Shown piece after piece: positions 44,529-52,718 of a DNA stretch of 64,000 nt. A model generated the notes under the pieces. The model saw only the letters and a program-made list of their open reading frames with translations. It was not told where the DNA came from and ran no database searches. The position numbers were made by a program, and so were the translations under genes. Location: NCBI RefSeq assembly GCF_025137375.1, contig NZ_CP073720.1, forward strand, positions 7,898,501 to 7,962,500, given 5' to 3'. The DNA is from Dactylosporangium fulvum. Its GTDB lineage: Bacteria > Actinomycetota > Actinomycetes > Mycobacteriales > Micromonosporaceae. Positions within the stretch are counted from its first letter, which is position 1. Each line of letters opens with the position of its first letter.

Positions 44529-46410
44529 CGGCGATCTCATCTATGTCGTCGGGAAGGAACGGGGCGAGCGGGGGCAACTGGTCGACACTGTCCAGGCCAA
44601 GCTTCTCCAGGAACAGCGTGGTCGTGCGGTAGAGATGCGCCCCGCTTTCGGGCTCACTCCCGACCTCCTCGATCAGGCCCCTCGTTACCAGCGTACGGAC
44701 CACACCGTCACAGTTGACCCCCCGGATGGCAGAGATGCGGGACCGGGTCACCGGCTGCTTGTACGCGACCACGGCAAGTGTCTCCAGCGCCGCCTGCGTC
44801 AGCCGGACCTGCTGCCCGTCGAGGACAAACTTCTCGACGTAGGTCGCATACTCGGGCCGGGTGTACAGCCGCCAGCCCCCGGCGACACGTCGAAGATCAA
44901 ATCCAAGCCCCAGGGAGGTGTACTGCCTGGAGATGTCCTCGAGCACCCCACGCACCCGATCGACGGGCTGTTCGAGCACTTGGGCGAGGGTAACTTCGGT
45001 GGCGGGTTCGTCGACGACGAGCAGAATGGCCTCGACCGCCCCGCGCAGCTCGGCGTCGGACATGGCAGCCGGCACCTCTGGCGCACCAAGGTCGCCACCA
45101 TCAGATCTTGGAGCATTCGAGCCCTCCCGGGGGCCGAAACCCTCCAAGATCAACTGGCCGTCGTCTCCCTGTGGAGCGCTATGGTCGCCCTGGCGACCAG
45201 AAGACTCCACACCCTGACCCGTAGCCCCCGCGACCGCATCGCCGCCGGCGCGCATGTCCGGAAGCTTGGAGCGACCCGAGGGAACGTCAGAGCCGAGAGG
45301 CTCTTCGGTCCGCCCTGTCTCCTTGGTCCGCCCGGTCTCCCCGGCCCGCTCTGTCCCTTCGGCCCGCTCTGTCTCACCGGCCCGCCCGGTGCCCTCGGCC
45401 CGCCCCGCCTCCCCGGCCCACTCCGCGGCGGTGGCGTCGATCGACTCGGCTGCAGGATCCGCGACCTTCTCCCCCGACTTCTCGGCGGACGACGAGGCGA
45501 TGCGCCCCGAAACAGCGATCTCGAATGCACTCGCCTCGGAAGCAGCGCCGTCCGAGGCAGCAGACTCGGACTCGGACTCCGGCTCGGGCTTGGGCTCGGA
45601 CTCAGACTCAGGCTCGGACTCAGGCTCCGACTTGGACTCGGGCTCGGACTCCGACTTGGACTCGGACTCCGACTTGGACTCGGGCTTGAGCTCGGGCTCG
45701 GACTCGGGCTCCGACTTGGACTCGAGCTCGGAGGAATCCAGAGCGGGCTTGGAGCGATCCGGAGCGGCAGGCTCCGAAATGACCGCCTCCGAACCAGCGC
45801 CTTCGAACTCGACCGCCCTGTCAGCGGGTTCCGAAACAGCGATCTCGGAACCCGCCAGGCCCGAACCAGCCACCCCCGAACCAGCACCCTCGGACTCGAC
45901 CGCCCCGTCAGCGGGTTCCGAAACAGCGATCTCGGAACCAGCCGCAGCCGAACCAGCCGCGTCCGAAGCGGAGAGCTCCGAGGCAGCCGCCTCCCCGGCA
46001 GTCTCCGAAACAGCGTCCTCCGAACCAACCGTGCTCGAATCGGCTGTCTCCGAGGCAGCCACGTCCGAACCAGCCACCCCCGAACCAGCCGCGTCCGAAC
46101 CAGCCACCCCCGAGGCAGCCGTCTCCGAGGCAGCCACCTCCGAACCAGCCACCTCCGAGGCCGGCACGTCCGAGGCAGGCACGTCCGAACTAACCGTGCC
46201 CGAATCGGCCGTCTCCGAGGCAGCGGCGTCCGAGGCAGCGGCGTCCGAAGGCTCCGCGCGCTCGACAAGCTCCGCGCTCCCAACAGCATCAGCAGGTTCC
46301 GCAGGCGGCTCGGGAGCGCGAGGTTCCGCGGCCGGGGGCTTGGGGCGCTCCCACGGCGGCACCCAGTTTGCCGCCTGGTCGGCAAGCGACCACCGGTCGT
46401 CTTGACTCAC
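44515..46410 (-). CDS. scpB: segregation and condensation protein ScpB with a very long disordered N-terminal extension
   Basis: 631 residues, against about 180-250 in normal ScpB. The C-terminal 182 residues (from 450: MSDAELRGAVEAILLVVDEP, LAQVLEQPVDRVRGVLEDIS, AALETLAVVAYKQPVTRSRI, HLYRTTTLFLEKLGLD) are a standard winged-helix ScpB that joins SMC-ScpA. The first 450 residues are low-complexity: Ala/Ser/Glu repeats (ASEVAGSEVAASETAASGV), then Ser-Glu-Lys-Pro repeats (ESKSEPESEPELKPESKSES) and a Gly/Glu/Arg section (GRAEGTGRAGETERAEGTER). The frame is open throughout and the GTG start overlaps scpA by GTGA. The extension is acidic, without signal or helix. Confidence 0.9.
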   Translation of the reverse strand: MSQDDRWSLADQAANWVPPWERPKPPAAEPRAPEPPAEPADAVGSAELVERAEPSDAAASDAAASETADSGTVSSDVPASDVPASEVAGSEVAASETAASGVAGSDAAGSGVAGSDVAASETADSSTVGSEDAVSETAGEAAASELSASDAAGSAAAGSEIAVSEPADGAVESEGAGSGVAGSGLAGSEIAVSEPADRAVEFEGAGSEAVISEPAAPDRSKPALDSSELESKSEPESEPELKPESKSESESKSESEPESKSEPESEPESESEPKPEPESESESAASDGAASEASAFEIAVSGRIASSSAEKSGEKVADPAAESIDATAAEWAGEAGRAEGTGRAGETERAEGTERAGETGRTKETGRTEEPLGSDVPSGRSKLPDMRAGGDAVAGATGQGVESSGRQGDHSAPQGDDGQLILEGFGPREGSNAPRSDGGDLGAPEVPAAMSDAELRGAVEAILLVVDEPATEVTLAQVLEQPVDRVRGVLEDISRQYTSLGLGFDLRRVAGGWRLYTRPEYATYVEKFVLDGQQVRLTQAALETLAVVAYKQPVTRSRISAIRGVNCDGVVRTLVTRGLIEEVGSEPESGAHLYRTTTLFLEKLGLDSVDQLPPLAPFLPDDIDEIADAQR

Positions 46411-47327
46411 TCGTCCACCTCGCTGTCCACGTCAGCCGCGCCCACCGTCGCCGGCTCAGCCGCCGGAGAGCCCTCCGGAGGCGTTGACGGCCCGGGAGCA
46501 GGCGCGCCCTCGTACTCCTCGACCTCGATCGAGACGTCCGTGTCGTCGGTGCCGATCCAGCGGACCACCAACTCCCCCAGCGCCTGGACCTGCTCGAAGC
46601 TCACCAGGTTTTCCCGGTACAGCTCCAACAGCGCCAGGAAGCGGGCCACCACCTCGAGCGTCGAGCCGCAGTCCACGCACAGGGCGCTGAAGGTCGCCTC
46701 GCGCTGCTCGATCAGCCGGTCCTTCACGATGTTGGCGTGCTCCCGCACGCTGACCCGCACCATGTGGATGTGCGCGATCGACACGACCGGCGGCGGCTTG
46801 GGCGTGAACGCCTTCAGCGCCAGCTTCAGCAGCCGCTGCGGGCCGACGCCGAGCACGAGGTCCGGCAGCGCCTCGGCGTACCGCGGCTCGAGCGACACCG
46901 ACCGCGGATAGCGCCGCGAGCCCACCGCCTCCAGGCCGGAGATGTGCGCGGCCGCCTCCTTGAAGGCCTTGTACTGCAAGAGTCGCGCGAACAGCAGGTC
47001 CCGCGCCTCCAGCAGGGCCAGGTCTTCCTCGTTCTCCACCGTCGCCGACGGCAGCAGGCGGGCGGCCTTGAGGTCGAGCAGCGTGGCGGCGACGACGAGG
47101 AACTCCGACGCCTCGTCGAGGTCCCAGTCGTCGCCCATCGCCCGGATGTACGCGATGAAGTCGTCGGTCACCGTGTGCAGCGCGACCTCGGTGACGTCGA
47201 GCTTGTGCTTGCCGATGAGCTGCAGCAGCAGGTCGAACGGCCCGGTGAAGTTGGCCAGCCGAACCTGGAACCCCGATGCGGGGGCGGCCTCCAACTCGGC
47301 AGGAGGCGCGGCTGCAGGATCGGTCAC
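46407..47327 (-). CDS. scpA: segregation and condensation protein ScpA
   Basis: 306 residues from GTG 47327 (TTG 47345 is the longer alternative, without a better ribosome-binding site). Typical ScpA kleisin: FQVRLANFTGPFDLLLQLIG, KHKLDVTEVALHTVTDDFIA, EFLVVAATLLDLKAARLLP, then the winged-helix C-terminal region (REATFSALCVDCGSTLEVVA, RFLALLELYRENLVSFEQVQ). It bridges SMC with ScpB in chromosome segregation. A tail of about 50 residues rich in Pro, Glu and Ala is unusual. GTGA overlap with scpB. Confidence 0.95.
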   Translation of the reverse strand: MTDPAAAPPAELEAAPASGFQVRLANFTGPFDLLLQLIGKHKLDVTEVALHTVTDDFIAYIRAMGDDWDLDEASEFLVVAATLLDLKAARLLPSATVENEEDLALLEARDLLFARLLQYKAFKEAAAHISGLEAVGSRRYPRSVSLEPRYAEALPDLVLGVGPQRLLKLALKAFTPKPPPVVSIAHIHMVRVSVREHANIVKDRLIEQREATFSALCVDCGSTLEVVARFLALLELYRENLVSFEQVQALGELVVRWIGTDDTDVSIEVEEYEGAPAPGPSTPPEGSPAAEPATVGAADVDSEVDE

Positions 47328-47362
47328 CGGAGAAACGTAGCGCAAGAACCGCGATGAGCCCG

Positions 47363-48298
47363 CTACAAGCGCCGCTCGGCCTGCTGGGCGATCACCTCAC
47401 GGGCGAGCTGCCGGTAGTTACGGGCGCCCGAGGAGGCCGGATCGAGCACGGTGATCGGCGCGCCGGCGACGGTCGACTCGGGGAACTTGACCGTCTTGGT
47501 GATCACGGTCTGGTAGACCTTGTCGCCGAACGCCTCCACGACCCGCTGGAGCACCTGGCGGCAGTGGGTGGTGCGGCTGTCGTACATGGTGGCGAGGATG
47601 CCCTCGAGCTCGAGGTCGAAGTTGAGCCGCTCGCGCACCTTGTCGATGGTGTCGAGCAGCAGCGCGACGCCACGAAGTGAGAAGAATTCACATTCCAGCG
47701 GGATCATCACGCCGTGCGCCACCGTGAGCGCGTTGATCGCCAGCAGGCCGAGAGAGGGCTGGCAGTCGATCAGGATGAAGTCGTACTCCTTGAGCACCGG
47801 CCGCAGCACCCGGGCCAGGGCCATCTCGCGCGCGACCTCGGTGACGAGCTGGATCTCGGCGGCGGACAAGTCGATGTTGGCCGGCAGCAGATGCAGGCCC
47901 GCGATGTCCGTCTTGATCCGGATGTCCTCGACCGTCACATCCGAGTCCATCAGGATGTTGTAGATCGTCAGGTCGAGATTGTGCGGGTTCACCCCGAGTC
48001 CGACCGAGAGCGCGCCCTGCGGGTCGAAGTCGACGAGCAGCACCCGCCGCCCGTACTCCGCCAGCGCCGCGCCCAGGTTGATGGTCGACGTGGTCTTGCC
48101 CACGCCGCCCTTCTGGTTGGCCATGGCGATGATCCGCGCCGGGCCGTGCCGGTCCATCGGCATCGGCTCGGGAATCGGCTTGCGCATCGTGTATGCCGTC
48201 GGGTCGGCAGGACCCAACTCCGCACCGAGGTCAAGCGATGCCTGCTCGGCGCGCATCGTGGTGGTCCACGACTCCGCCTGGTCACCCATGCCTGTCAT
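47363..48298 (-). CDS. parA: ParA-family chromosome-partitioning ATPase
   Basis: 311 residues. Deviant Walker A ANQKGGVGKTTSTINLGAAL, switch region VDFDPQGALSVGLG and Walker B FILIDCQPSLGLLAINAL identify a ParA/Soj protein. It is the second ParA-like gene linked to scpA in actinobacteria; the main parAB near the origin lies elsewhere. Possible starts are ATG 48298 and ATG 48289 (the former preceded by a spaced GGAGG). Ends 35 bases before scpA. Divergent from a Ser/Thr kinase gene. Confidence 0.94.
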   Translation of the reverse strand: MTGMGDQAESWTTTMRAEQASLDLGAELGPADPTAYTMRKPIPEPMPMDRHGPARIIAMANQKGGVGKTTSTINLGAALAEYGRRVLLVDFDPQGALSVGLGVNPHNLDLTIYNILMDSDVTVEDIRIKTDIAGLHLLPANIDLSAAEIQLVTEVAREMALARVLRPVLKEYDFILIDCQPSLGLLAINALTVAHGVMIPLECEFFSLRGVALLLDTIDKVRERLNFDLELEGILATMYDSRTTHCRQVLQRVVEAFGDKVYQTVITKTVKFPESTVAGAPITVLDPASSGARNYRQLAREVIAQQAERRL

Positions 48299-48466
48299 CG
48301 CTATCTTCGCCCCTCCGCGGCGGGCCGTCTCCACCCTCGGGCCGATCGGCGTCGGCGATCTGAGGAAGCGAGTCGGCCGTTGCCCGACTGTACGTCAATG
48401 CAGGGTACATATCGCGCAGTGCGCCTCGGCGTGTCGCGAAGCTCATCGTTGGGTACGGTCATCCAC

Positions 48467-49741
48467 GTGTTGGGACCAGGGGACGTGCTCGGCGACCGTT
48501 ACCGCCTCGAGGAGTTCGTCGCCAGCGGCGGCATGGGGCAGGTGTTCCGCGCCACCGATACGACACTCGGCCGGACGGTCGCGGTCAAGGTGCTGCTGCC
48601 GGGGCACACGGGCAACGGCGAGTTCGGCAGCCGGTTCCGCGCCGAGGCGCGCATCATGGCCTCGATCGGGCATCCGGGTGTCGTCGGCGTCTACGACTAC
48701 GGCGAGACGTCCGAGGGCACGATGTTCCTGGTCATGGCCTTCGTCGCCGGGCGGCCGCTGGGTGAGCGGATCGCCCGCGAGGGTGCGCTGCCGGTCGACG
48801 AGACACTCACGATCGTGGCCCAGGCGGCCGAGGCGCTGCAGGCCGCGCACGCCAAGGGCGTCATCCACCGCGACGTGAAGCCGAGCAACCTGCTCGTGGC
48901 CGACGACGGCACGGTGACGCTGGTCGACTTCGGTGTCGCCCGCTCGTCGTCCGTGACGTCCGTCACGAAGGTCAACGCGGTCATCGGCACCGCCCTCTAC
49001 ATGTCGCCCGAGCAGGCACGTGGCGGGGCGATCTCGCCGGCGACGGACGTCTACGCGCTCGGCGCGGTGGCGTACCACTGCCTCACCGGCGCACCGCCGT
49101 TCAGCGGCAACTCGCCGCTGGAGATCGCGGTCAAGCACCTGCACGAGGAGCCGCCACCGCTGCCCGATGACCTCCCCGTCGCGGCGCGGGCGCTGGTCGA
49201 GCGGGCGATGGAGAAGGACCCCGAGGCCCGATTCCCCTCGGCCGCCGCGATGGCCGTCGCGGCCCGTGAGGCTCAGAACGGGGTCGTACGTGCCGTGCGC
49301 GCGTCGTCACCGTCGGTCTCCGACACGGCCGAACTGGTTGCGCACGACCCGGACGACGACGAGGCGCCGCGCCGCCCGGCGTGGTTCCTGGTGGCGGTCG
49401 GCCTGGCCCTGGCCGCCCTCGCCGGCGGGGTGATCCTGGCCGTGGTCGCGCTGACCCGCGAGGTCCTGGACTCGGGGAACAGTCCCGCCGCCGTCCCCAG
49501 CAAATCCGCGGGTGTGGTCCCGGCGGCGTCGACGCCGGGACCACACGGCGCGGCCACGACGCGTGCCGGATCGACATCCACGTCGGCGCCGGCCTCGGCG
49601 ACCGCCTCGTCCGTGGCACCCAGCTCCCCCGCACCGCAGAGTGAGCCTCCGCAGTCGTCCGCCGCGCCCGGTCCGACGTCGGACGCCCCGCCGCCGTCGC
49701 CGGACAAGTCCCCAACACCGGACAAATCCCCGACGCCGTAG
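48467..49741 (+). CDS. Ser/Thr protein kinase, PknB-like, membrane anchored
   Basis: 424 residues from GTG 48467 (in-frame ATG 48398 is an alternative). Hanks-type kinase: glycine loop VASGGMGQVFRATD, catalytic Lys41 in VAVKVLLPG, HRD with D136 in GVIHRDVKPSNLLV, DFG in TLVDFGVARSS and MSPEQARGGAISPATDVYAL. One membrane helix (FLVAVGLALAALAGGVILAV, residues about 305-330) leads to a Ser/Thr/Pro-rich exterior tail with the repeat SPDKSPTPDKSPTP and no PASTA domain. Divergent from parA; its neighbour to the right is a sigma factor pair. Confidence 0.93.
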   Translation: MLGPGDVLGDRYRLEEFVASGGMGQVFRATDTTLGRTVAVKVLLPGHTGNGEFGSRFRAEARIMASIGHPGVVGVYDYGETSEGTMFLVMAFVAGRPLGERIAREGALPVDETLTIVAQAAEALQAAHAKGVIHRDVKPSNLLVADDGTVTLVDFGVARSSSVTSVTKVNAVIGTALYMSPEQARGGAISPATDVYALGAVAYHCLTGAPPFSGNSPLEIAVKHLHEEPPPLPDDLPVAARALVERAMEKDPEARFPSAAAMAVAAREAQNGVVRAVRASSPSVSDTAELVAHDPDDDEAPRRPAWFLVAVGLALAALAGGVILAVVALTREVLDSGNSPAAVPSKSAGVVPAASTPGPHGAATTRAGSTSTSAPASATASSVAPSSPAPQSEPPQSSAAPGPTSDAPPPSPDKSPTPDKSPTP

Positions 49742-49808
49742 TGCACCGAGACGTGCAACCCTTCCCGGGCCGACTCCGTCTACCCCCGGACGAAGGGAGC
49801 CCAGACGG

Positions 49809-50435
49809 GTGAACCAAGACGACGAGGCGCACTTCCGGGATTTCGTCACCGCGCGATTCGACGGGCTGCGCTCGCTCGCCTACCTGACGTGCGGGGACTG
49901 GCACACGGCCGAGGACGCCGTGGCCGCCTCCCTGGCAAAGCTGTACGTGCGCTGGACCAAGGTCGACACCCCGTTGGCATATGTGCGGCGGGCGATCGTG
50001 CACGCCCTGGTCGACGAGAGCCGCCGGCCGTGGCGCCGCCGGGAGCGGTCGGCCGGGCACAGCCTGCCCGACCTGCCCGGGCCCGACCACGCCGACCAGG
50101 TCGACGAGCGGATCCGCATCCGCGCGGCGCTCGCCCGGATGGCGCCCGGCCAGCGCGCCGTGCTGGTCCTGCGCTACTACGAGGGGCTGAGCGTTGAAGA
50201 GACCGCCGAGGTGCTCGGCCGCCAGCCGGGCACCGTCAAGAGTCAGACCGCCAGGGGCCTCGCCGCGCTCCGTGCGCTGCTCGGCACGGACGAGCTCCGG
50301 GTCACGGACGGCCTTGCTGACAGTCACCCCGCAGGCATCGAGGAGAACAGGAGGGAAGGGCATGGCACCACAGGATCTGCGCACTCTGCTGACCTCGGCC
50401 AGGGACGATGCGCCGCCACCGCGGCTCAGCGTTGA
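49809..50435 (+). CDS. SigE-family ECF RNA polymerase sigma factor
   Basis: 208 residues with region 2 (EAHFRDFVTARFDGLRSLAY, TAEDAVAASLAKLYVRWTKV, PLAYVRRAIVHALVDESRRP) and region 4 (MAPGQRAVLVLRYYEGLSVE, ETAEVLGRQPGTVKSQTARG). Start GTG 49809 with GAAGGGAG upstream. The last 74 bases overlap the following gene in another frame, so the two are translationally linked. The tail after the HTH (about 35 residues) is unusual and may result from that overlap. Confidence 0.88.
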   Translation: MNQDDEAHFRDFVTARFDGLRSLAYLTCGDWHTAEDAVAASLAKLYVRWTKVDTPLAYVRRAIVHALVDESRRPWRRRERSAGHSLPDLPGPDHADQVDERIRIRAALARMAPGQRAVLVLRYYEGLSVEETAEVLGRQPGTVKSQTARGLAALRALLGTDELRVTDGLADSHPAGIEENRREGHGTTGSAHSADLGQGRCAATAAQR

Positions 50436-51561
50436 CGACATCACCGCCGCGGGCCGGCACCTCGAGCACCGCCGGCGCCAGCTCGCCCTCCTCTCGTCGG
50501 CCGGCGGCGGTGTCGTCGCCGCGATCGCAGCCGTCGCGGCGGTGCTGATGCTCAACAACCCCGAGCCGATGACACCCGCGCTCGACCCGAGCCGCCTGCC
50601 GGCCCTGCCTTCGCCCGCGGCGCCGGCCGAGTTCGTCGCCGCGTCCGCGTTCACCACGACCTACCAGGGCTATACCGCCGGGCGGTACGTCGTCAGCGAC
50701 CCGGACCTGGTGACCACCGCCTATCAGCAGTCCACGATCGCACCGGTGTCGTCCACGCCGGCCCCGTTCACGCCGCCCCCGTTGACGTCGACGCCGGAGG
50801 TCAAGACGAGGGCGTCCGGTATCCGTGCGCCGGGCGGTGTGCTCGTCGTGTACCGCGAGCACACGTTCGAGCCGACGGTGTTCGATCCGTCGGAGAGGAT
50901 CCAGCTGCGCGGGTCCGTCGGGCTGCTGCACTACGCCATCGGGCAGAAGACGCCCCCCGCGTCGCCGGAGGTGCTGAAGCGGTATGGCCAGTTCGGCGGC
51001 GTGATTCCGGCGCTGGCCTGGCAGTACAGCGACGACGCCTGGGCGGCGATCTACTGGTCGTCGTGGGAGGACGCGCCGACCGTGGAGGAACTGGCGGCCA
51101 TCGCCGACGGGCTCACACCCGCGCAGCCGAAGGAGTTCCGGATCGGGTTCCGGCTGAAGACCCTGCCGCAGCGGTACTTCCTGGTGGCGGCGAGCTTAGG
51201 CCAGGACGCCCCCGACGGCAGCACGCTCATCTCGTCGGTCCGGCTCACGCTGAAGCCGCCCCAGGCGCCGCTCACCGGGATGATCGACTTCGAGACGCTC
51301 GGCGCGATCACCCTGTCCGTCGGCGTGAACGAGCCCGGTGACCCTTCGGCTCCCACCGGCAGCGCGGTCAAACCGGCCTGCACGACGGGCGCGCTGGTGT
51401 GCACCCGCCCGGTCAGCGACCGGATGTACGTGCGGGTCGAGGGCGACGGCACGAAGCTGTTCCCGCCCGGCCTGACCGCGGAGCTGACGACACTCATGGA
51501 CCCGGCGAACCCCGACGACCCCGGCAACTGGCCCCCGGTGACAGAGGTCTTCACCGAGTAG
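50362..51561 (+). CDS. membrane protein paired with SigE-family sigma factor
   Basis: 399 residues: a cytosolic N-terminus (APQDLRTLLTSARDDAPPPR), one membrane helix (LLSSAGGGVVAAIAAVAAVL) and a large exported domain with few Cys (PACTTGALVCTRPVSD). Possible anti-sigma factor or sensor, but no zinc-binding anti-sigma domain is visible. ATG 50362 is preceded by GAGGGAAGGG and lies inside the sigma gene. Same layout (sigma, then a short cytosolic part, helix and ectodomain) as the pair at 22336-23645. Confidence 0.78.
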   Translation: MAPQDLRTLLTSARDDAPPPRLSVDDITAAGRHLEHRRRQLALLSSAGGGVVAAIAAVAAVLMLNNPEPMTPALDPSRLPALPSPAAPAEFVAASAFTTTYQGYTAGRYVVSDPDLVTTAYQQSTIAPVSSTPAPFTPPPLTSTPEVKTRASGIRAPGGVLVVYREHTFEPTVFDPSERIQLRGSVGLLHYAIGQKTPPASPEVLKRYGQFGGVIPALAWQYSDDAWAAIYWSSWEDAPTVEELAAIADGLTPAQPKEFRIGFRLKTLPQRYFLVAASLGQDAPDGSTLISSVRLTLKPPQAPLTGMIDFETLGAITLSVGVNEPGDPSAPTGSAVKPACTTGALVCTRPVSDRMYVRVEGDGTKLFPPGLTAELTTLMDPANPDDPGNWPPVTEVFTE

Positions 51562-51787
51562 CCCGGATAACAGCGCCCCGCCGAAAAACCGCGTGCGCGG
51601 ACGGCGGGGTGCTGTTACCGTTCTTGGCATGCGTTTCTGAGCCCATTGACGCCGCGCGTGCCGCCGCTGCCCTGACGCAGCAGGTCGGCCCCCGTTGTGG
51701 GTTTCTGCAGATCCCGCTTCGCGTCTCCGCGCGGCCGCAGCCTGTCCGCTCGCCGCTTCCAGCACGTTTTCCGCGAAGGAGACGCTC

Positions 51788-52009
51788 ATGCCTGCTCGTT
51801 CCACTAAGCCGTCCTCGCCCGCCGCCGACTCCGACCGGGTGTCCGCGGAGGAGTCCGAGGACCGTCCGCTGAACCCGCTCGAGGCGATCCGCCGCGCTCA
51901 GGCCAGCCGCTCCCTCCCGCCCGGCTCGGGCGACCGGGCCGGCGGCCGCGGCGGCGTCGGCAAGGGCAGCAACCCGAAGGCCCCGAGGAAGTACAACCGG
52001 CACAAGTAA
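51788..52009 (+). CDS. 73-residue conserved-looking basic protein
   Basis: ATG 51788 with AAGGAGA seven bases upstream. The product has an acidic N-terminal half (SDRVSAEESEDRPLNPLEAI) with a short helix (LNPLEAIRRAQASRSLP) and a flexible Gly/Lys/Arg tail ending GSNPKAPRKYNRHK. No domain recognised; a nucleic-acid-binding tail is plausible. It is followed by a long hairpin that also ends the convergent TetR gene. Confidence 0.65.
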   Translation: MPARSTKPSSPAADSDRVSAEESEDRPLNPLEAIRRAQASRSLPPGSGDRAGGRGGVGKGSNPKAPRKYNRHK

Positions 52010-52032
52010 CCCCGCTCCCCTCTTCAGGCGTC

Positions 52033-52101
52033 GATCTTGCCGTTGTGGTGCCTCGACACCCCACGATGTCCGGGTTCGTCAGGCACCACACCGGCAAGAT
52101 C
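52033..52101. terminator. long bidirectional terminator overlapping the TetR stop codon
   Basis: GATCTTGCCGTTGTGGTGCCT at 52033-52053 and its complement at 52081-52101 pair in 20 of 21 positions around a 27-base loop. The right arm runs into the TCA (52100-52102) that is the stop codon of the TetR gene on the minus strand. It sits between the two convergent genes, so it can stop transcription from both sides. Confidence 0.75.
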
Positions 52102-52681
52102 AGCGCGGGGAGGGGGCCGTGAGGTAGCGGTGGATCGTGGGGCTCACGTGGGCCACCACCGTCTCGGCCGGCATGCCGGCCACCGGAGGGACGCGCAGGA
52201 TGTACCGGCAGAACGCGAGGCCGAGCATCTGGGTCGCCACCAGGCCGGCGCGGTCGGCGGCCTCGGCCTCGTCGGCCGCGAACCCCCGGACCAACGGGAG
52301 GATCTGGTCGCGGAAGATCCCGCGGAGCCGCTCGGCGGCGGTCTCGTCGGTCGCGGCCGAGCGCAGCAGCGTGAGCAGCGCGTCGTCGGCCGGGTCGCCC
52401 TCCCAGCGGTGCAGGAAGTGCGTGACCAGTGCCTCACCCAGCCGCTCGCGCGGGACGGCGGCGACGTCGGGCAGCCGCAGGTCGACGTCGACCGCGGCGG
52501 CGAAGAGCTGCGCCTTGTTGCCGTAATACCGCATCACCATCGACGGGTCGATGCCCGCGTCGGCGGCGATGGCGCGGATGGTCGCCCGTTGGAACCCGTC
52601 GGCGGCGAACCGCGCCCGCGCCGCCTTGAGGATCCCGGCCCGGGTGGCATCGGAGCGCCGCGGCGGCAGGTTGTCGGTCAT
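52100..52681 (-). CDS. TetR-family transcriptional regulator
   Basis: 193 residues: HTH RAGILKAARARFAADGFQRA, TIRAIAADAGIDPSMVMRYY, GNKAQLFAAAVDVDLRLP, then a helical ligand-binding part (LLTLLRSAATDETAAERLRG, QMLGLAFCRYILRVPPVAGM). ATG 52681 is the natural start. The target is unknown: it is upstream of nothing on its own strand, and the genes around it belong to the xerD and sigma groups. Confidence 0.9.
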   Translation of the reverse strand: MTDNLPPRRSDATRAGILKAARARFAADGFQRATIRAIAADAGIDPSMVMRYYGNKAQLFAAAVDVDLRLPDVAAVPRERLGEALVTHFLHRWEGDPADDALLTLLRSAATDETAAERLRGIFRDQILPLVRGFAADEAEAADRAGLVATQMLGLAFCRYILRVPPVAGMPAETVVAHVSPTIHRYLTAPSPR

Positions 52682-52718
52682 GCCCACAACCGTAGGCCAA
52701 CACCCGTTGACCGCACGG

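Noticed and set aside
45063..46410. That the ScpB N-terminal extension might be a separate gene upstream of a short scpB
   Set aside because: The frame is continuous, the GTG overlaps scpA by GTGA, and the internal ATG at 45063 has no ribosome-binding site. The extension is kept as part of scpB, with N-terminal peptides as the test.
44092..46911. A 939-residue plus-strand open frame opposite scpB and rluB
   Set aside because: It is antisense to a conserved operon with correct overlaps, and its sequence mirrors the repeats of the ScpB extension.
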